A stretch of DNA of 37,394 nt, from contig JAIDHZ010000058.1 in assembly GCA_029052995.1 (NCBI GenBank), forward strand, positions 1-37,394, read 5' to 3'. The notes beneath the pieces were generated by a model. It was not told where the DNA came from and did not search any database. It saw only the letters and a list, made by a program, of their open reading frames with translations. The translations under genes and the position numbers were made by a program. This DNA is from Lachnospiraceae bacterium (GTDB lineage Bacteria > Bacillota > Clostridia > Lachnospirales > Lachnospiraceae). Shown one piece after another: positions 26,479 through 36,553 of the stretch. Positions within the stretch are counted from its first letter, which is position 1; every line of letters starts with the position of its first letter.

Positions 26479-27939
26479 ATGAGAGGATATTTAACTGCAA
26501 CAGAAACAGCGGAGCGCTGGAATATAACTGTTCGACGAGTTCAGGTACTTTGTAATCAAAATAGAGTAGATGGTGCAATAAAGGAAAGTGGAGTATGGCT
26601 AATACCGTTTAGTGCTAAAAAACCTGAAAGAATGAAATCAGGAAAAAAAGCAGAGGATACTAAACATTTAGAGGTGCTTTCACTTTTTTCCGGTTGTGGC
26701 GGTATAGATTTAGGCTTTGAAGGTGACTTTAAGGTGTTGTCTGCATCGGTCAACCCTAAGATAAATACGGATTGGAAAATCGAGAAAATAGATGAAAGAT
26801 GGAGTAATTTAGGAAAAACATCTTTCCATACGGTTTTTGCAAATGATATAAAACCAGAGGCAAGAGCAGCATGGACAAACTATTTCTCCACAAAAGGGAT
26901 TGATTCGGAAAACTACTATCTTGATAGTATTGTAGATTTGGTAAAATTGCAGAAAGAAAATAAAATTAATATTTTTCCTAAAAATATAGATGTACTTATT
27001 GGAGGCTTTCCGTGTCAGGATTTTTCTGTTGCAGGAAAACGTATGGGGTTTGAATCCAATAAAGGTCATGATGGTAAACAAATTACGAATGAAGAACCAA
27101 CTGTTGAAAATCGCGGACAATTATATATGTGGATGCGGGAAGTTATTGGAATTACTAAACCTAAAGTATTTGTTGCTGAAAATGTAAAAGGGTTAACTAA
27201 TTTAGATGATGCTAAAGAGGTTATTGAAAAAGACTTTGCCTCTGTTTGCAATGGTGGATATTTAGTAGTGCCGGCGCAGGTAGTTAATGCCGGAAATTAC
27301 GGAGTGCCACAAGGACGAGAAAGAATAATATTTTATGGATTCAAGAAATCCGCACTTACTACTAAAGCGTTGTATGAATTATCAAAAGCAGTAATCTCTG
27401 AGGAATATTCTCCATACCCGAAAAAAACGCATTACATAACTGAAAGTGAAAAAAATACGAACATGCAAAAATATGTTACCGTAAAACAGGCATTAAGTGA
27501 TTTAGAAGAACCTGAAACATCAAATGATATAAGCCAACAAAAGTATTCAAAGGCTAAATACATGGGAAAACATTGCCAGGGGCAACAGGAAGTGCGATTA
27601 GATGGTCTGGCTCCAACAATTCGTTCAGAGCATCATGGAAATATTGAATTTAGGAGATTGTCAAAGGAACATGGTGGAAAACATCAAAACGAACTGAAGA
27701 AAGGATTAAAAGAACGAAGACTTAGTGTGCGTGAGTGTGCTAGAATACAGACGTTTCCGGATGAATATCAATTTGTTATTCCTGCGTTAAATGGAAATAA
27801 GGCTGTATCGGGTTCAGAAGCATATAAAATTATTGGAAATGCAGTTCCTCCATTGTTAGGATATCATATTGCCAAAAGACTTGAGAAAAATTGGGATTTA
27901 TATTTTGGGGAGGACGAAAATGATTATAACAACCAATAG
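26479..27939 (+). CDS. DNA (cytosine-5) methyltransferase with N-terminal HTH domain
   Basis: Motifs: LFSGCGGIDLGFEG (I), GGFPCQDFSVAGKR (IV), ENVKGL (VI), QGRERI (VIII), IGNAVPP (X). N-terminus YLTATETAERWNITVRRVQVLCNQNRVDGAIKESGVWLIP is HTH-like. Confidence 0.95.
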   Translation: MRGYLTATETAERWNITVRRVQVLCNQNRVDGAIKESGVWLIPFSAKKPERMKSGKKAEDTKHLEVLSLFSGCGGIDLGFEGDFKVLSASVNPKINTDWKIEKIDERWSNLGKTSFHTVFANDIKPEARAAWTNYFSTKGIDSENYYLDSIVDLVKLQKENKINIFPKNIDVLIGGFPCQDFSVAGKRMGFESNKGHDGKQITNEEPTVENRGQLYMWMREVIGITKPKVFVAENVKGLTNLDDAKEVIEKDFASVCNGGYLVVPAQVVNAGNYGVPQGRERIIFYGFKKSALTTKALYELSKAVISEEYSPYPKKTHYITESEKNTNMQKYVTVKQALSDLEEPETSNDISQQKYSKAKYMGKHCQGQQEVRLDGLAPTIRSEHHGNIEFRRLSKEHGGKHQNELKKGLKERRLSVRECARIQTFPDEYQFVIPALNGNKAVSGSEAYKIIGNAVPPLLGYHIAKRLEKNWDLYFGEDENDYNNQ

Positions 27940-28981
27940 AGAACCTTCATTGGAAGAGTTTGAAACATTGTGTGTAAAAATGTGCGATTATATGAATGAT
28001 AGGGCATATAAAGAACCGGATTATTATTTATCTAAAGGGGCTCAGAAGTTGGAGCCGGAGGTAAAAAGTGCACTTGATATTGTTGCTAAGGGAACAATGT
28101 TTGAGAATACGATAGAAATTATTAGCGGACAGAGATTTCCTGATATTGTAGCAGCGGAATATTATGGTATAGAGGTAAAATCTACGAAAGATGATAAGTG
28201 GACAATGATAGGCGGTAGTGTGGCTGAGGGAACAAGGGTGGAAGATGTTGATCATATTTTTATTTTGTTTGGTAAGTTGCATAAGCCTGTGGAATTTAGA
28301 ACACGCCGGTATGAGGATTGCTTATGTGATATTGCAGTTACACATAGCCCAAGATATAAAATTGACATGGAGTTACCAAAGGGAGAAACGATTTTTGATA
28401 AAATGGGGATAACCTATGATGAAATGAGAAAGTTGGATAATCCCATTGTGCCAGTAGTAAAGTATTTTCGTTCTATTCTGAAACCGGGAGAATCCTTGTG
28501 GTGGGTTAATGGAGAAGATGCAGCTTCGGGTGCTGCACCTGCAAAAATCCGTATGTGGAAAACTTTATCAAAAGCAGAAAGAGAAGATTTGATTTCACAA
28601 GGATTTGCATTGTTTCCAGAGTTGTTTAGTAATAGCCCGAATAAATACGAACGATTTACTTTATGGTTGGTTGCGAATCATGGTGTTGTATCATCTTCAA
28701 TGAGAGATCCGTTTTCGGCAGGTGGACAAGTTGATTTTGAAATTAGTGGAAGAGTATATGAAAGGTTGCCGCAAAAGTATCATCAATTGGCAACATATAG
28801 TAATAAAGTTAAAGATGCTATTATGAATATAGATGAACAGACGCTGGTTACTACATGGGAAGAGGGTAATACAGAGTTAAAAAATAGAATGCAGCGTTGG
28901 ATACAATTGGTCGTTAATGCTGCAATTTCTGAGACATTTGATGTTGCACAATTTTTGGAAGATGTATTTGATGATAATTAA
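27920..28981 (+). CDS. Type II restriction endonuclease
   Basis: PDIVAAEYYGIEVKSTKDDKW fits PD-(D/E)XK; directly overlaps the methyltransferase 3' end by 20 nt. Confidence 0.75.
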   Translation: MIITTNREPSLEEFETLCVKMCDYMNDRAYKEPDYYLSKGAQKLEPEVKSALDIVAKGTMFENTIEIISGQRFPDIVAAEYYGIEVKSTKDDKWTMIGGSVAEGTRVEDVDHIFILFGKLHKPVEFRTRRYEDCLCDIAVTHSPRYKIDMELPKGETIFDKMGITYDEMRKLDNPIVPVVKYFRSILKPGESLWWVNGEDAASGAAPAKIRMWKTLSKAEREDLISQGFALFPELFSNSPNKYERFTLWLVANHGVVSSSMRDPFSAGGQVDFEISGRVYERLPQKYHQLATYSNKVKDAIMNIDEQTLVTTWEEGNTELKNRMQRWIQLVVNAAISETFDVAQFLEDVFDDN

Positions 28982-29035
28982 AAAATAGAACGAGAAAATT
29001 TGGTAGCGCACTGTACAATGTTAACCTACATAATC

Positions 29036-29407
29036 CTATTCAATGATGAGTTTTATGTATCCGTCGATTTCTTTATTATATACATGTTTTCCGATGATTG
29101 AACGCAATTTTTCCACATCTTCTAAATCAGGACTTGCAAACTCTAAATAGCAGGTTAAGGAATCCTCCGTGTTGAGATTTTCATAGAAATCCGATATATG
29201 ACAATAAAATTCATCAAGTATATCTTCCAACGGATACTGTGAAATCTCACTTGCATTTTCACCCTCTTCTAATTCAACTTCTTGAACAAATGATAGCGAA
29301 GTGACATATAGCTTTTCCTCTCCTTCAATTGCATATATATTATCTTCAATCTTGGAATAGGCATTATTGTTATATTTAGGGGCAGCATAATTCTTAATTT
29401 CTTTCAT
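29036..29407 (-). CDS. Hypothetical acidic protein
   Basis: 123-aa ORF with aaggag upstream; no recognised family. Confidence 0.5.
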   Translation of the reverse strand: MKEIKNYAAPKYNNNAYSKIEDNIYAIEGEEKLYVTSLSFVQEVELEEGENASEISQYPLEDILDEFYCHISDFYENLNTEDSLTCYLEFASPDLEDVEKLRSIIGKHVYNKEIDGYIKLIIE

Positions 29408-29447
29408 TGGGTATACTCCTTTTTTAATTTTTATGGTAGTTTGATGC

Positions 29448-30047
29448 TTATTTTTCCTGCATACGTTTTAAGCATTTTACAATTCTATCCCTGTTTTTCG
29501 CTGTTTTCATAAAGGCTGGAATCTGGTCAGCCTGTGTTCTCATTGTTCCATGTATAGGAGGCTTTTCACGCAGATCAGCGCTTAAATAATCTATCAAATA
29601 AGCCAAGTGTTCACGGTTAAGTGCCCAGACAAATTTTCTGTCATAGCTTGTTAAAAACCAAAGCTCAAACCCGAAAAACGGTTCCCGTCCATTTTCGATT
29701 CCCCCTGTATACCTGTATCCCAAAGATTTAAGGACTTTGCCTGGTGCAGTATATCCACAACATGGGCAGGCAACATAAAGCATAGGAAAGTGCTGCTTGC
29801 TGCTGTCAGAAATACTTACTCTATAATATCGTCCGCATTTGCTGCATTGGTTATTAACTTCATAGCAGTAAATATTGCGTTCTCTTGTCTTTGAATTTCC
29901 ACAATTTGTACATCTAAAACAAACGATATCGTCATCTGCTTTTATAATGCCGGGACCATCACATTTCGGACACTTTACATAGAGTCCCGATGTGACAGCA
30001 GTACTAACACAATAGGTAAAATAAGGTTTATCTACGGTTCGTTTCAT
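29448..30047 (-). CDS. Multi zinc-ribbon hypothetical protein
   Basis: CPKC...CFRCTNCG...CSKCGRYY...CPCCGY. Confidence 0.65.
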   Translation of the reverse strand: MKRTVDKPYFTYCVSTAVTSGLYVKCPKCDGPGIIKADDDIVCFRCTNCGNSKTRERNIYCYEVNNQCSKCGRYYRVSISDSSKQHFPMLYVACPCCGYTAPGKVLKSLGYRYTGGIENGREPFFGFELWFLTSYDRKFVWALNREHLAYLIDYLSADLREKPPIHGTMRTQADQIPAFMKTAKNRDRIVKCLKRMQEK

Positions 30048-30147
30048 AAATATTCTCCTATCATTTTTTATACAATCCTTTCGCTTCTGGCAGGGCTTTG
30101 GTGATGCTTATTTTATATAACAAAAAGGGTTGGTTGTAAGTTTTTTT

Positions 30148-30187
30148 ATTGTACCACAAAAATGAAAAAATTGTAAGCTGTTGTAAG
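30148..30187 (-). promoter_or_regulatory. Promoter of the zinc-ribbon gene with TTACAA repeats
   Basis: Minus strand TTACAA-N17-TACAAT with TGn extension; CTTACAA repeated 10 bp upstream (30181-30187) and again downstream (30134-30140). Confidence 0.45.
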
Positions 30188-30428
30188 TTCCGGTATGCCT
30201 GATTTTTTTTTGTGATGATAATTAATATCTGAAATGGTTAGATTGGTATCCCTAATACTGATATTTCTTTTGTTTTACCCGCACAAAAAGTAACGAGAAG
30301 GAAAAAATGGAAAAGGCATGCAGAGGCAAATGGAGCAGGTTCTTATAATGATAGATGGTAAAGTAAAAGATAAAAGTTTCCGATAATTAAAATGATCAGA
30401 TAATTGAATGTCCATTTTCTATAGCTCC

Positions 30429-30614
30429 TCAGTTTTCAGAGTAGCGGCAAATCTTCTGCAAAAGACAGCTTTCCCCGTTATCACAAATTACGTATAGGAC
30501 TTTAATTACACTGTCAGAAATACCCAGTTTTAGGTAAGCTTCATGATAAGCCATCTCTGTTTCACCAAATAAATAATTGAAGCGTTTCATTTCTTTTAAT
30601 GAGTAATTTTCCAT
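30429..30614 (-). pseudogene. MarR-family regulator, truncated after ~60 aa
   Basis: MENYSLKEMKRFNYLFGETEMAYHEAYLKLGISDSVIKVLYVICDNGESCLLQKICRYSEN*; the wHTH recognition region is missing. Confidence 0.6.
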
Positions 30615-30627
30615 ATTGAACCTCCGT

Positions 30628-30678
30628 TGGTACGAAATCGTACCATGGGATTATAGTATAAAATCATACTATTGCCAA
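30628..30678 (-). promoter_or_regulatory. Promoter and operator of the marR-like gene
   Basis: Minus strand TTGGCA-N17-TATAAT, then palindrome TGGTACGA-tt-TCGTACCA. Confidence 0.65.
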
Positions 30679-30799
30679 TAGTCTTTCAAAATTGCAGGAA
30701 AGGTTGAAAATGAAGGTGGAAGAGGGTGATTTCCGATTGTTAAACAGGCATATGAAAAATGTTTCGTAATTGATTACAATATAGAGAGAAGGGTGATGT

Positions 30800-31396
30800 A
30801 TGTTATACGATAAGGATATCCGGGAACCGCTCTTTGATTTTCTGGAAGAAAAATATGGGAAAATACGTATTATCGAAGAAAAGCAAATGGGAAAATCCAG
30901 AGCGGATGTGGTTATGGTGATGCCATTGGCGGTATATGGTATAGAGATTAAAAGTGATGCAGATACTTATACCCGCCTAAAACGGCAGGTTAAGGATTAT
31001 GACCAGTATTTTGATTATAATTATATTGTAGTGGGGACAAGTCATGCAATGCATATAGAAGAGCATGTTCCGGAATGGTGGGGAATTATCACGGTGGAAA
31101 TAGAGGATGGCAGAGTTGATTTTTATGTATTAAGAAAGGCAAAGGAGAATCCAAAGGTAAACTGGAAGAAGAAATTAAGCATATTATGGCGCCCGGAGCT
31201 TGCCCATATCCAGGAGTTAAACCAGATGCCTAAATATAGACAGAAAAGCAAGGATTTTGTGATAGATAAGATTTTGATGAAGGTGTCAAAGGCAGATTTA
31301 TATCAGCAGATTAGTGAGGAATTATTTGAGAGGGACTACAATGAGATTGAGAAACAGATAAAGGAATATCGGAGGAAGAAGGGGGAGGGTTTATGA
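30800..31396 (+). CDS. sce7726-like PD-(D/E)XK family protein
   Basis: DIREPLFDFLEEKYG...SRADVVMVMPLAVYGIEIKSDADTYTRLKRQVKDYDQYFDYNYIVVG: D...ExK core. Confidence 0.6.
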   Translation: MLYDKDIREPLFDFLEEKYGKIRIIEEKQMGKSRADVVMVMPLAVYGIEIKSDADTYTRLKRQVKDYDQYFDYNYIVVGTSHAMHIEEHVPEWWGIITVEIEDGRVDFYVLRKAKENPKVNWKKKLSILWRPELAHIQELNQMPKYRQKSKDFVIDKILMKVSKADLYQQISEELFERDYNEIEKQIKEYRRKKGEGL

Positions 31397-31866
31397 AAGT
31401 CATGAAACGAATCCTGTTTATTATCATGAGTATACCGGTTTTAATCGTGGTATTGTTTATTGTATTTGAGATATTTGGAATGGTAGTAAACCATGCATCA
31501 ACCGGTATACAGACTGCTAAACTAGAAAAAGCAGTAAAAGAGATTGATGATCTTAAAGTGATAGATACTTATAGTAAGACGGGAAATACAAGTGGAACTG
31601 GAAATCATGTGGATATGATGACCATTCTGATTGTTCAAACGGATGCCGGCATTTCTTCTTTGCAAGAAGCGCTAGAGGACTATGCTGACATGGATGAGTA
31701 TGGGTTCAGAATCGAATCATTATCAGATGTTAACAAAGCCCATGAAGAACACGATTATTTATATAGTATTTATGATAATTTGAAAATACCGGAACAGGAT
31801 GATAGTTGTTATTTAATATTTTGTGTGGATTCAGCACCTTTTGCAGATAATATACAGGGGCATTAG
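31393..31866 (+). CDS. Hypothetical single-TM protein
   Basis: 157 aa with N-terminal TM; overlaps the upstream gene stop (translational coupling). Confidence 0.5.
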   Translation: MKVMKRILFIIMSIPVLIVVLFIVFEIFGMVVNHASTGIQTAKLEKAVKEIDDLKVIDTYSKTGNTSGTGNHVDMMTILIVQTDAGISSLQEALEDYADMDEYGFRIESLSDVNKAHEEHDYLYSIYDNLKIPEQDDSCYLIFCVDSAPFADNIQGH

Positions 31867-32213
31867 TTTAACAGTTACCTAAAATCCAATAAAGAGCAAA
31901 AAACGTTGTTTCTATAACACGATTTGTTAAACAAAAGGGAAGTCTTTGATGGCTTTCCTTTTATAAAAAAGAATGAATATCTGAAATCTATGGCTTCTTT
32001 TATTATTTGTCGAAATAGTAATCTATCCTGCATAGGAAATTCTTCATAAAAAATGTTCCCCAAAAAACGGAAACAAGTGAATATTGTACTGGGCGTCATT
32101 CCCGCCAGTTACAGGATCAGCAATGTATGGAAGTAGTTCTGGTGTGGATTATAGTCTTATCCGACTTTAATTGTGAATATAATGTGAATTATCAGTTAAT
32201 ATTTAGAAAGATA

Positions 32214-32274
32214 TTGACTATTGGTCATTTTTGGACTATATTATCACTTGATAAATGACCGTTGTTCATTTTTG
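32214..32274 (+). promoter_or_regulatory. Promoter with duplicated TetR-operator-like sites
   Basis: TTGACT-N17-TATATT (32214-32242); TGACTATTGGTCATTTTTG (32215-32233) and TGACCGTTGTTCATTTTTG (32256-32274). Confidence 0.65.
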
Positions 32275-32288
32275 AAAGGAGAGATAAG

Positions 32289-34409
32289 ATGGTTGCGGTA
32301 GGAAAATGGATTACAAAGCACAAAACGTTCATTATTATTTTGAGTGTTCTGTTGATTATTCCGTCTATTATAGGAATGGCAAAGACAAGAACCAATTATG
32401 ATTTATTAAGTTATCTTCCGGATACTCTGGAAACTGTATCCGGGCAGGATATCATGGTAGATGAGTTTGAAATGGGTGCATTTTCAATGGTAATCGTTGA
32501 AAATATGGATATGAAAGATGTAAGTGCTTTAAAAGAAGAAATTAAGGGGGTTGATCATGTAAGTGATGTTCTTTGGTATGACAGTGTAATGGATATTTCA
32601 GTTCCGACAGAAATGCTACCAAAGGAGATTCAGGAGACATTATTTAATGGAGATGCAACGATGCTGATTGTATTGTTTGATGATACAACTTCAGCGGACA
32701 ATTCCATGCAGGCAGTTACCAATTTGAGAAAGCTAGTTGGAGAAAAATGTTTTATATCTGGAATGACTGGCCTTGTAACAGATATTAAGGATTTAGCACT
32801 AAGTGAAATACCGATTTATGTCGTGATTGCGGTCCTATTTACATTCATTGTATTAATGATTACAATGGATTCTTTTGTTACACCAATTATTTTCCTGGGG
32901 GGTATCGGGCTTTCAGTTCTTTACAATCTGGGTAGTAACTATTTTCTTGGTGAGACCAGTTACATTACAACGGCATTAACAGCAGTTCTTCAGTTAGGTG
33001 TTACAATGGACTATTCCATTTTTCTTCTGGAGAGTTTTCGTGCGAATAAAGAACGTTTTCCGAATGATAAGGAAAGGGCAATGGCACATGCCATTTCCAA
33101 TACGTTTCGCTCAGTATGTGGAAGTTCCCTTACAACAGTGGCAGGTTTTGCAGCACTTTGTGCTATGACATTTGCACTGGGCAGAGATTTAGGAATTGTA
33201 ATGTCGAAGGGGGTTGTAATAGGTGTTATTGTGTGCGTTACACTGTTACCATGTCTTATTCTTGTATTTGATAAATGGATTGAGAAATGGTCCCATAAAG
33301 AACTGCTTCCAGCCTTCCATAAGCTGTCTGATTTCATTATCAAATACCGATGGATTGCTATCTTAATTTTTGTAATCGGTATAGTACCGGCTGCTTATGG
33401 CAATAATCATGTATCCATTTATTATAATTTGGATAAAGGCTTGCCGGATGATATTTCTTCTTCTATTGCGAATAAAAAGCTGGAAGATGAATTTAATATG
33501 AATGTAATGCATATTGTTATGCTTCCGTCCGGAATGGATTCAAAAGTAAAAACAGAAGTAATAAAAGATATGGAAAACGTAGAGGGCATAAAATGGGTAG
33601 TAGGAATAAATTCGTTTTTAGGAGCCAGTGTTCCTGAGTCTATGATACCTAAGGAATATAAAGAAATGCTAGCCAGTGATAATTATGAACTTATGTTTGT
33701 ATGTTCTAATTATAAAACAGCTTCGGATGAAGTAAATAAGCAGATTGATGAATTGAATGATATTGTCAAGAAAGTGGATGATTCTTCTATGGTAATTGGT
33801 GAGGCTCCATTGACAAAGGATTTGATGGATGTAACCAATGTTGATCTGCGGAATGTTAACTATCTGTCAATTATAGCGATTTTTATCATTATTATGATTA
33901 CCTTTAAATCTATTTCATTGCCTGTTGTTTTAGTAGCTGTTATTGAATTTGCAATTTTTATTAATATGGCAGTTCCTTATTACAGTAATACACCTCTTGT
34001 ATTTGTTGCAAGCATTGTCATTGGAAGTATACAGTTAGGAGCAACCGTAGACTATGCAATTCTTTTAACAAGCCGTTATCATAAAGAGCGGGTAAGAGGT
34101 GCCGGTAAATCGGAAGCGGTATCAATTGCACATAGAGCGTCCATTAAATCTATTATTATTAGTGGTTCCTGCTTTTTTGCTGCAACTTTTGGTATCACCT
34201 TATATTCCAGTATTGATATGATTGGTTCTATATGCACATTGCTGGCAAGAGGTGCTGTAATCAGTGTGGTTGTGGTGGTTTGCATTTTACCTGCAATGCT
34301 TTGGATTTTTGACCCGATTATCTGTAAAACAACATGGGATTTAAGACATGTTAAAATCGGCAAAGCCAAATCTGCAAAGAAGATAGAGAGTGTAAAAGGA
34401 GGAATTTGA
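32289..34409 (+). CDS. MMPL/RND-family transporter
   Basis: About 706 aa, duplicated 6-TM architecture, GVTMDYSIFLLESFR and GATVDYAILLTSRYH motifs. Confidence 0.9.
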   Translation: MVAVGKWITKHKTFIIILSVLLIIPSIIGMAKTRTNYDLLSYLPDTLETVSGQDIMVDEFEMGAFSMVIVENMDMKDVSALKEEIKGVDHVSDVLWYDSVMDISVPTEMLPKEIQETLFNGDATMLIVLFDDTTSADNSMQAVTNLRKLVGEKCFISGMTGLVTDIKDLALSEIPIYVVIAVLFTFIVLMITMDSFVTPIIFLGGIGLSVLYNLGSNYFLGETSYITTALTAVLQLGVTMDYSIFLLESFRANKERFPNDKERAMAHAISNTFRSVCGSSLTTVAGFAALCAMTFALGRDLGIVMSKGVVIGVIVCVTLLPCLILVFDKWIEKWSHKELLPAFHKLSDFIIKYRWIAILIFVIGIVPAAYGNNHVSIYYNLDKGLPDDISSSIANKKLEDEFNMNVMHIVMLPSGMDSKVKTEVIKDMENVEGIKWVVGINSFLGASVPESMIPKEYKEMLASDNYELMFVCSNYKTASDEVNKQIDELNDIVKKVDDSSMVIGEAPLTKDLMDVTNVDLRNVNYLSIIAIFIIIMITFKSISLPVVLVAVIEFAIFINMAVPYYSNTPLVFVASIVIGSIQLGATVDYAILLTSRYHKERVRGAGKSEAVSIAHRASIKSIIISGSCFFAATFGITLYSSIDMIGSICTLLARGAVISVVVVVCILPAMLWIFDPIICKTTWDLRHVKIGKAKSAKKIESVKGGI

Positions 34410-34410
34410 T

Positions 34411-36510
34411 ATGAAATATTTGAAAAAAACAGGTGCAATTACATTAAGTACAGTGATGGTATTGGGTATGGCTGCTGGAAATGTATCCATGGCGGCAGGT
34501 AAGATAGAAAAAGAAGAGACTGTTTATGTAAATCAGGAAGCAGATGGAAGAATTAGTGAAATCACTGTATCGGACTGGTTAAAAAACGTGACGGGAACCA
34601 GTGATATTTCGGATGTATCAAATCTTACAGAGATTGAAAATGTAAAAGGTGATGAAGCTTTTGAACAGGGAAGTGACGGTGCGATTACCTGGAAAGCAGA
34701 TAATGCGGATATTTATTATCAGGGAAAAACAGACGAAGACCTTCCGGTAAGTGTTACAGTTTCCTATAAGTTAGATGGAAAAGCTGTAATGCCGTCTGAA
34801 ATAGCAGGCAAAAGCGGTAAAATGGAAATGATAATTAAGTATGAGAATAATGCAACTTATGAGGATAAGATTAATGGGGTAACTACCAGAATGAATACCC
34901 CATTTTTAATGGCATCTGCTGTCATTTTACCGATAGATAATTTTTCAAATGTTAAAATTAGTCAGGGTAAGATGGTATCCGAGGGCTCCAACCAGATTCT
35001 TGTCGTATATGGCATGCCGGGATTGGCAGAAAGTCTGAATTTATCAGGGGATATAAGGGATGAAATAGAGAAAAAGATAAATGATACGGTAACCATTACA
35101 GCGGATGTAACCGATTTCTCCATGAAACCTATTTATACGGTAGCGACATCAGAAGAATTTTCAGATATTGATTTAGATGATGAAAGTGATATCCATGATT
35201 TAGATGATGCAGTTGATGATTTAGTGGATGCAACGGATGAATTAATTTCAGGTTCATCGGATTTATCAGAGGGATTAACTACTTTACAGGATAGTTTCGA
35301 GACATACGCAAATGGTATGAAAGATGTAAAGAAAGGGGCTTCTGATTTAAATACAGGTGTTGAAAAATTGGCAGAAGGTATTTCACAATATACGGATGGT
35401 GTTAAGTCACTGACAGATGGCGCAAGTCAGTATGTGTCAGGAAGTGGTAAACTGGCCGCAGGTGTTAATGAATATGTGGCCGGTGAGAAATTAATTGATC
35501 AGGGCGCAAAGACATTGATGGACCAAAGTGCAGCATTGCCGGCAGGTTATAGTGCCTTTTCAGAGGGATTGTTAAGCTATATCACTGGAGTAAATCAGAT
35601 AGCAAATGCAGAAAATACCCAGAAACTGGCAGTGGGATCACAAGCAGTTTCAGATGGGATTCAAGGGATAAATGCAGCACTGGGTAGTTTGGATGTGGCA
35701 GATGTTGACTATGATTCGGCAATTAATGCTTTGAATACTGCTAAGGAAAGTCTGGGGGATGATCAGACAGATGCTATAGCAGCAATAGACGCTGCTGTCA
35801 ACCAGTTACAAACTGCAAAGTCAAAGCAGGCAGTAACAGCAGCAACAATAGAGGGCTTAAAGGGTAAAACTGCTTCCGGCTCAGAACTGGCAAATGGTGC
35901 ACTGACCATTGCTGGTGCAATGAAGCAGTTAAATGAAAATGCATCAACACTGGTGGCAGGAGGAGAGAGTCTGAAAGCTGGAAATCAAGAGATGAGTGCA
36001 GGTATTAAGGGCGTTACAGATGGAATTGCTGCACTATATAGTGGAATACAAACATTAAGTGCCAATAATGAAACCCTGCTTTCCGGTGCAAATCAACTGA
36101 CAGCAAAGGGATTGGATTTGACAACAGGGATTGCAAAATTAGATGGGAGTACTTCGACGCTGACTAAATCTACAAAAGAGCTGGCAGATGGTGCAAACGA
36201 TTTAAGCAAAGGTGTCAATCAATTAAACAATGCCACACAGAAAGTAGGCAGTGGTGTGAATGAACTTCAGCATGGTTCTGTTGATTTATTAGATGGAATG
36301 CATAAGTTTAAGGAAGAAGGTACCGGTAAGCTTCAGAATGAGTACAATGAGAATATTAAGACAGTTTTAGACAGATTCCAGTCTCTTACCGGTGATACTG
36401 CAAATTATAAAACCTTTTCAGGCATCGCTGAAGGAATGGAAGGAAGTGTAAAATTTGTTTTTCAGACGGCGGAAATTTCTTCAGATAAGCAGAAAAAAAT
36501 AGACAAATAA
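34411..36510 (+). CDS. Secreted XXXLXXG heptad-repeat protein (YhgE/Pip-associated type)
   Basis: Signal peptide; many LxxGxxxLxxG heptads (DLNTGVEKLAEGISQYTDGVKSLTDGASQYVSGSGKLAAGV...). Confidence 0.8.
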   Translation: MKYLKKTGAITLSTVMVLGMAAGNVSMAAGKIEKEETVYVNQEADGRISEITVSDWLKNVTGTSDISDVSNLTEIENVKGDEAFEQGSDGAITWKADNADIYYQGKTDEDLPVSVTVSYKLDGKAVMPSEIAGKSGKMEMIIKYENNATYEDKINGVTTRMNTPFLMASAVILPIDNFSNVKISQGKMVSEGSNQILVVYGMPGLAESLNLSGDIRDEIEKKINDTVTITADVTDFSMKPIYTVATSEEFSDIDLDDESDIHDLDDAVDDLVDATDELISGSSDLSEGLTTLQDSFETYANGMKDVKKGASDLNTGVEKLAEGISQYTDGVKSLTDGASQYVSGSGKLAAGVNEYVAGEKLIDQGAKTLMDQSAALPAGYSAFSEGLLSYITGVNQIANAENTQKLAVGSQAVSDGIQGINAALGSLDVADVDYDSAINALNTAKESLGDDQTDAIAAIDAAVNQLQTAKSKQAVTAATIEGLKGKTASGSELANGALTIAGAMKQLNENASTLVAGGESLKAGNQEMSAGIKGVTDGIAALYSGIQTLSANNETLLSGANQLTAKGLDLTTGIAKLDGSTSTLTKSTKELADGANDLSKGVNQLNNATQKVGSGVNELQHGSVDLLDGMHKFKEEGTGKLQNEYNENIKTVLDRFQSLTGDTANYKTFSGIAEGMEGSVKFVFQTAEISSDKQKKIDK

Positions 36511-36553
36511 AACAAAGATGTGCTATAGTCTAGTAAACAATGGAGGTAGCACT

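Noticed and set aside
12822-31880. Recurrent caattaccta-type words (near 12822, 22700, 4406 reverse, 31875)
   Set aside because: Too short and without a consistent flanking structure; likely chance in AT-rich DNA.
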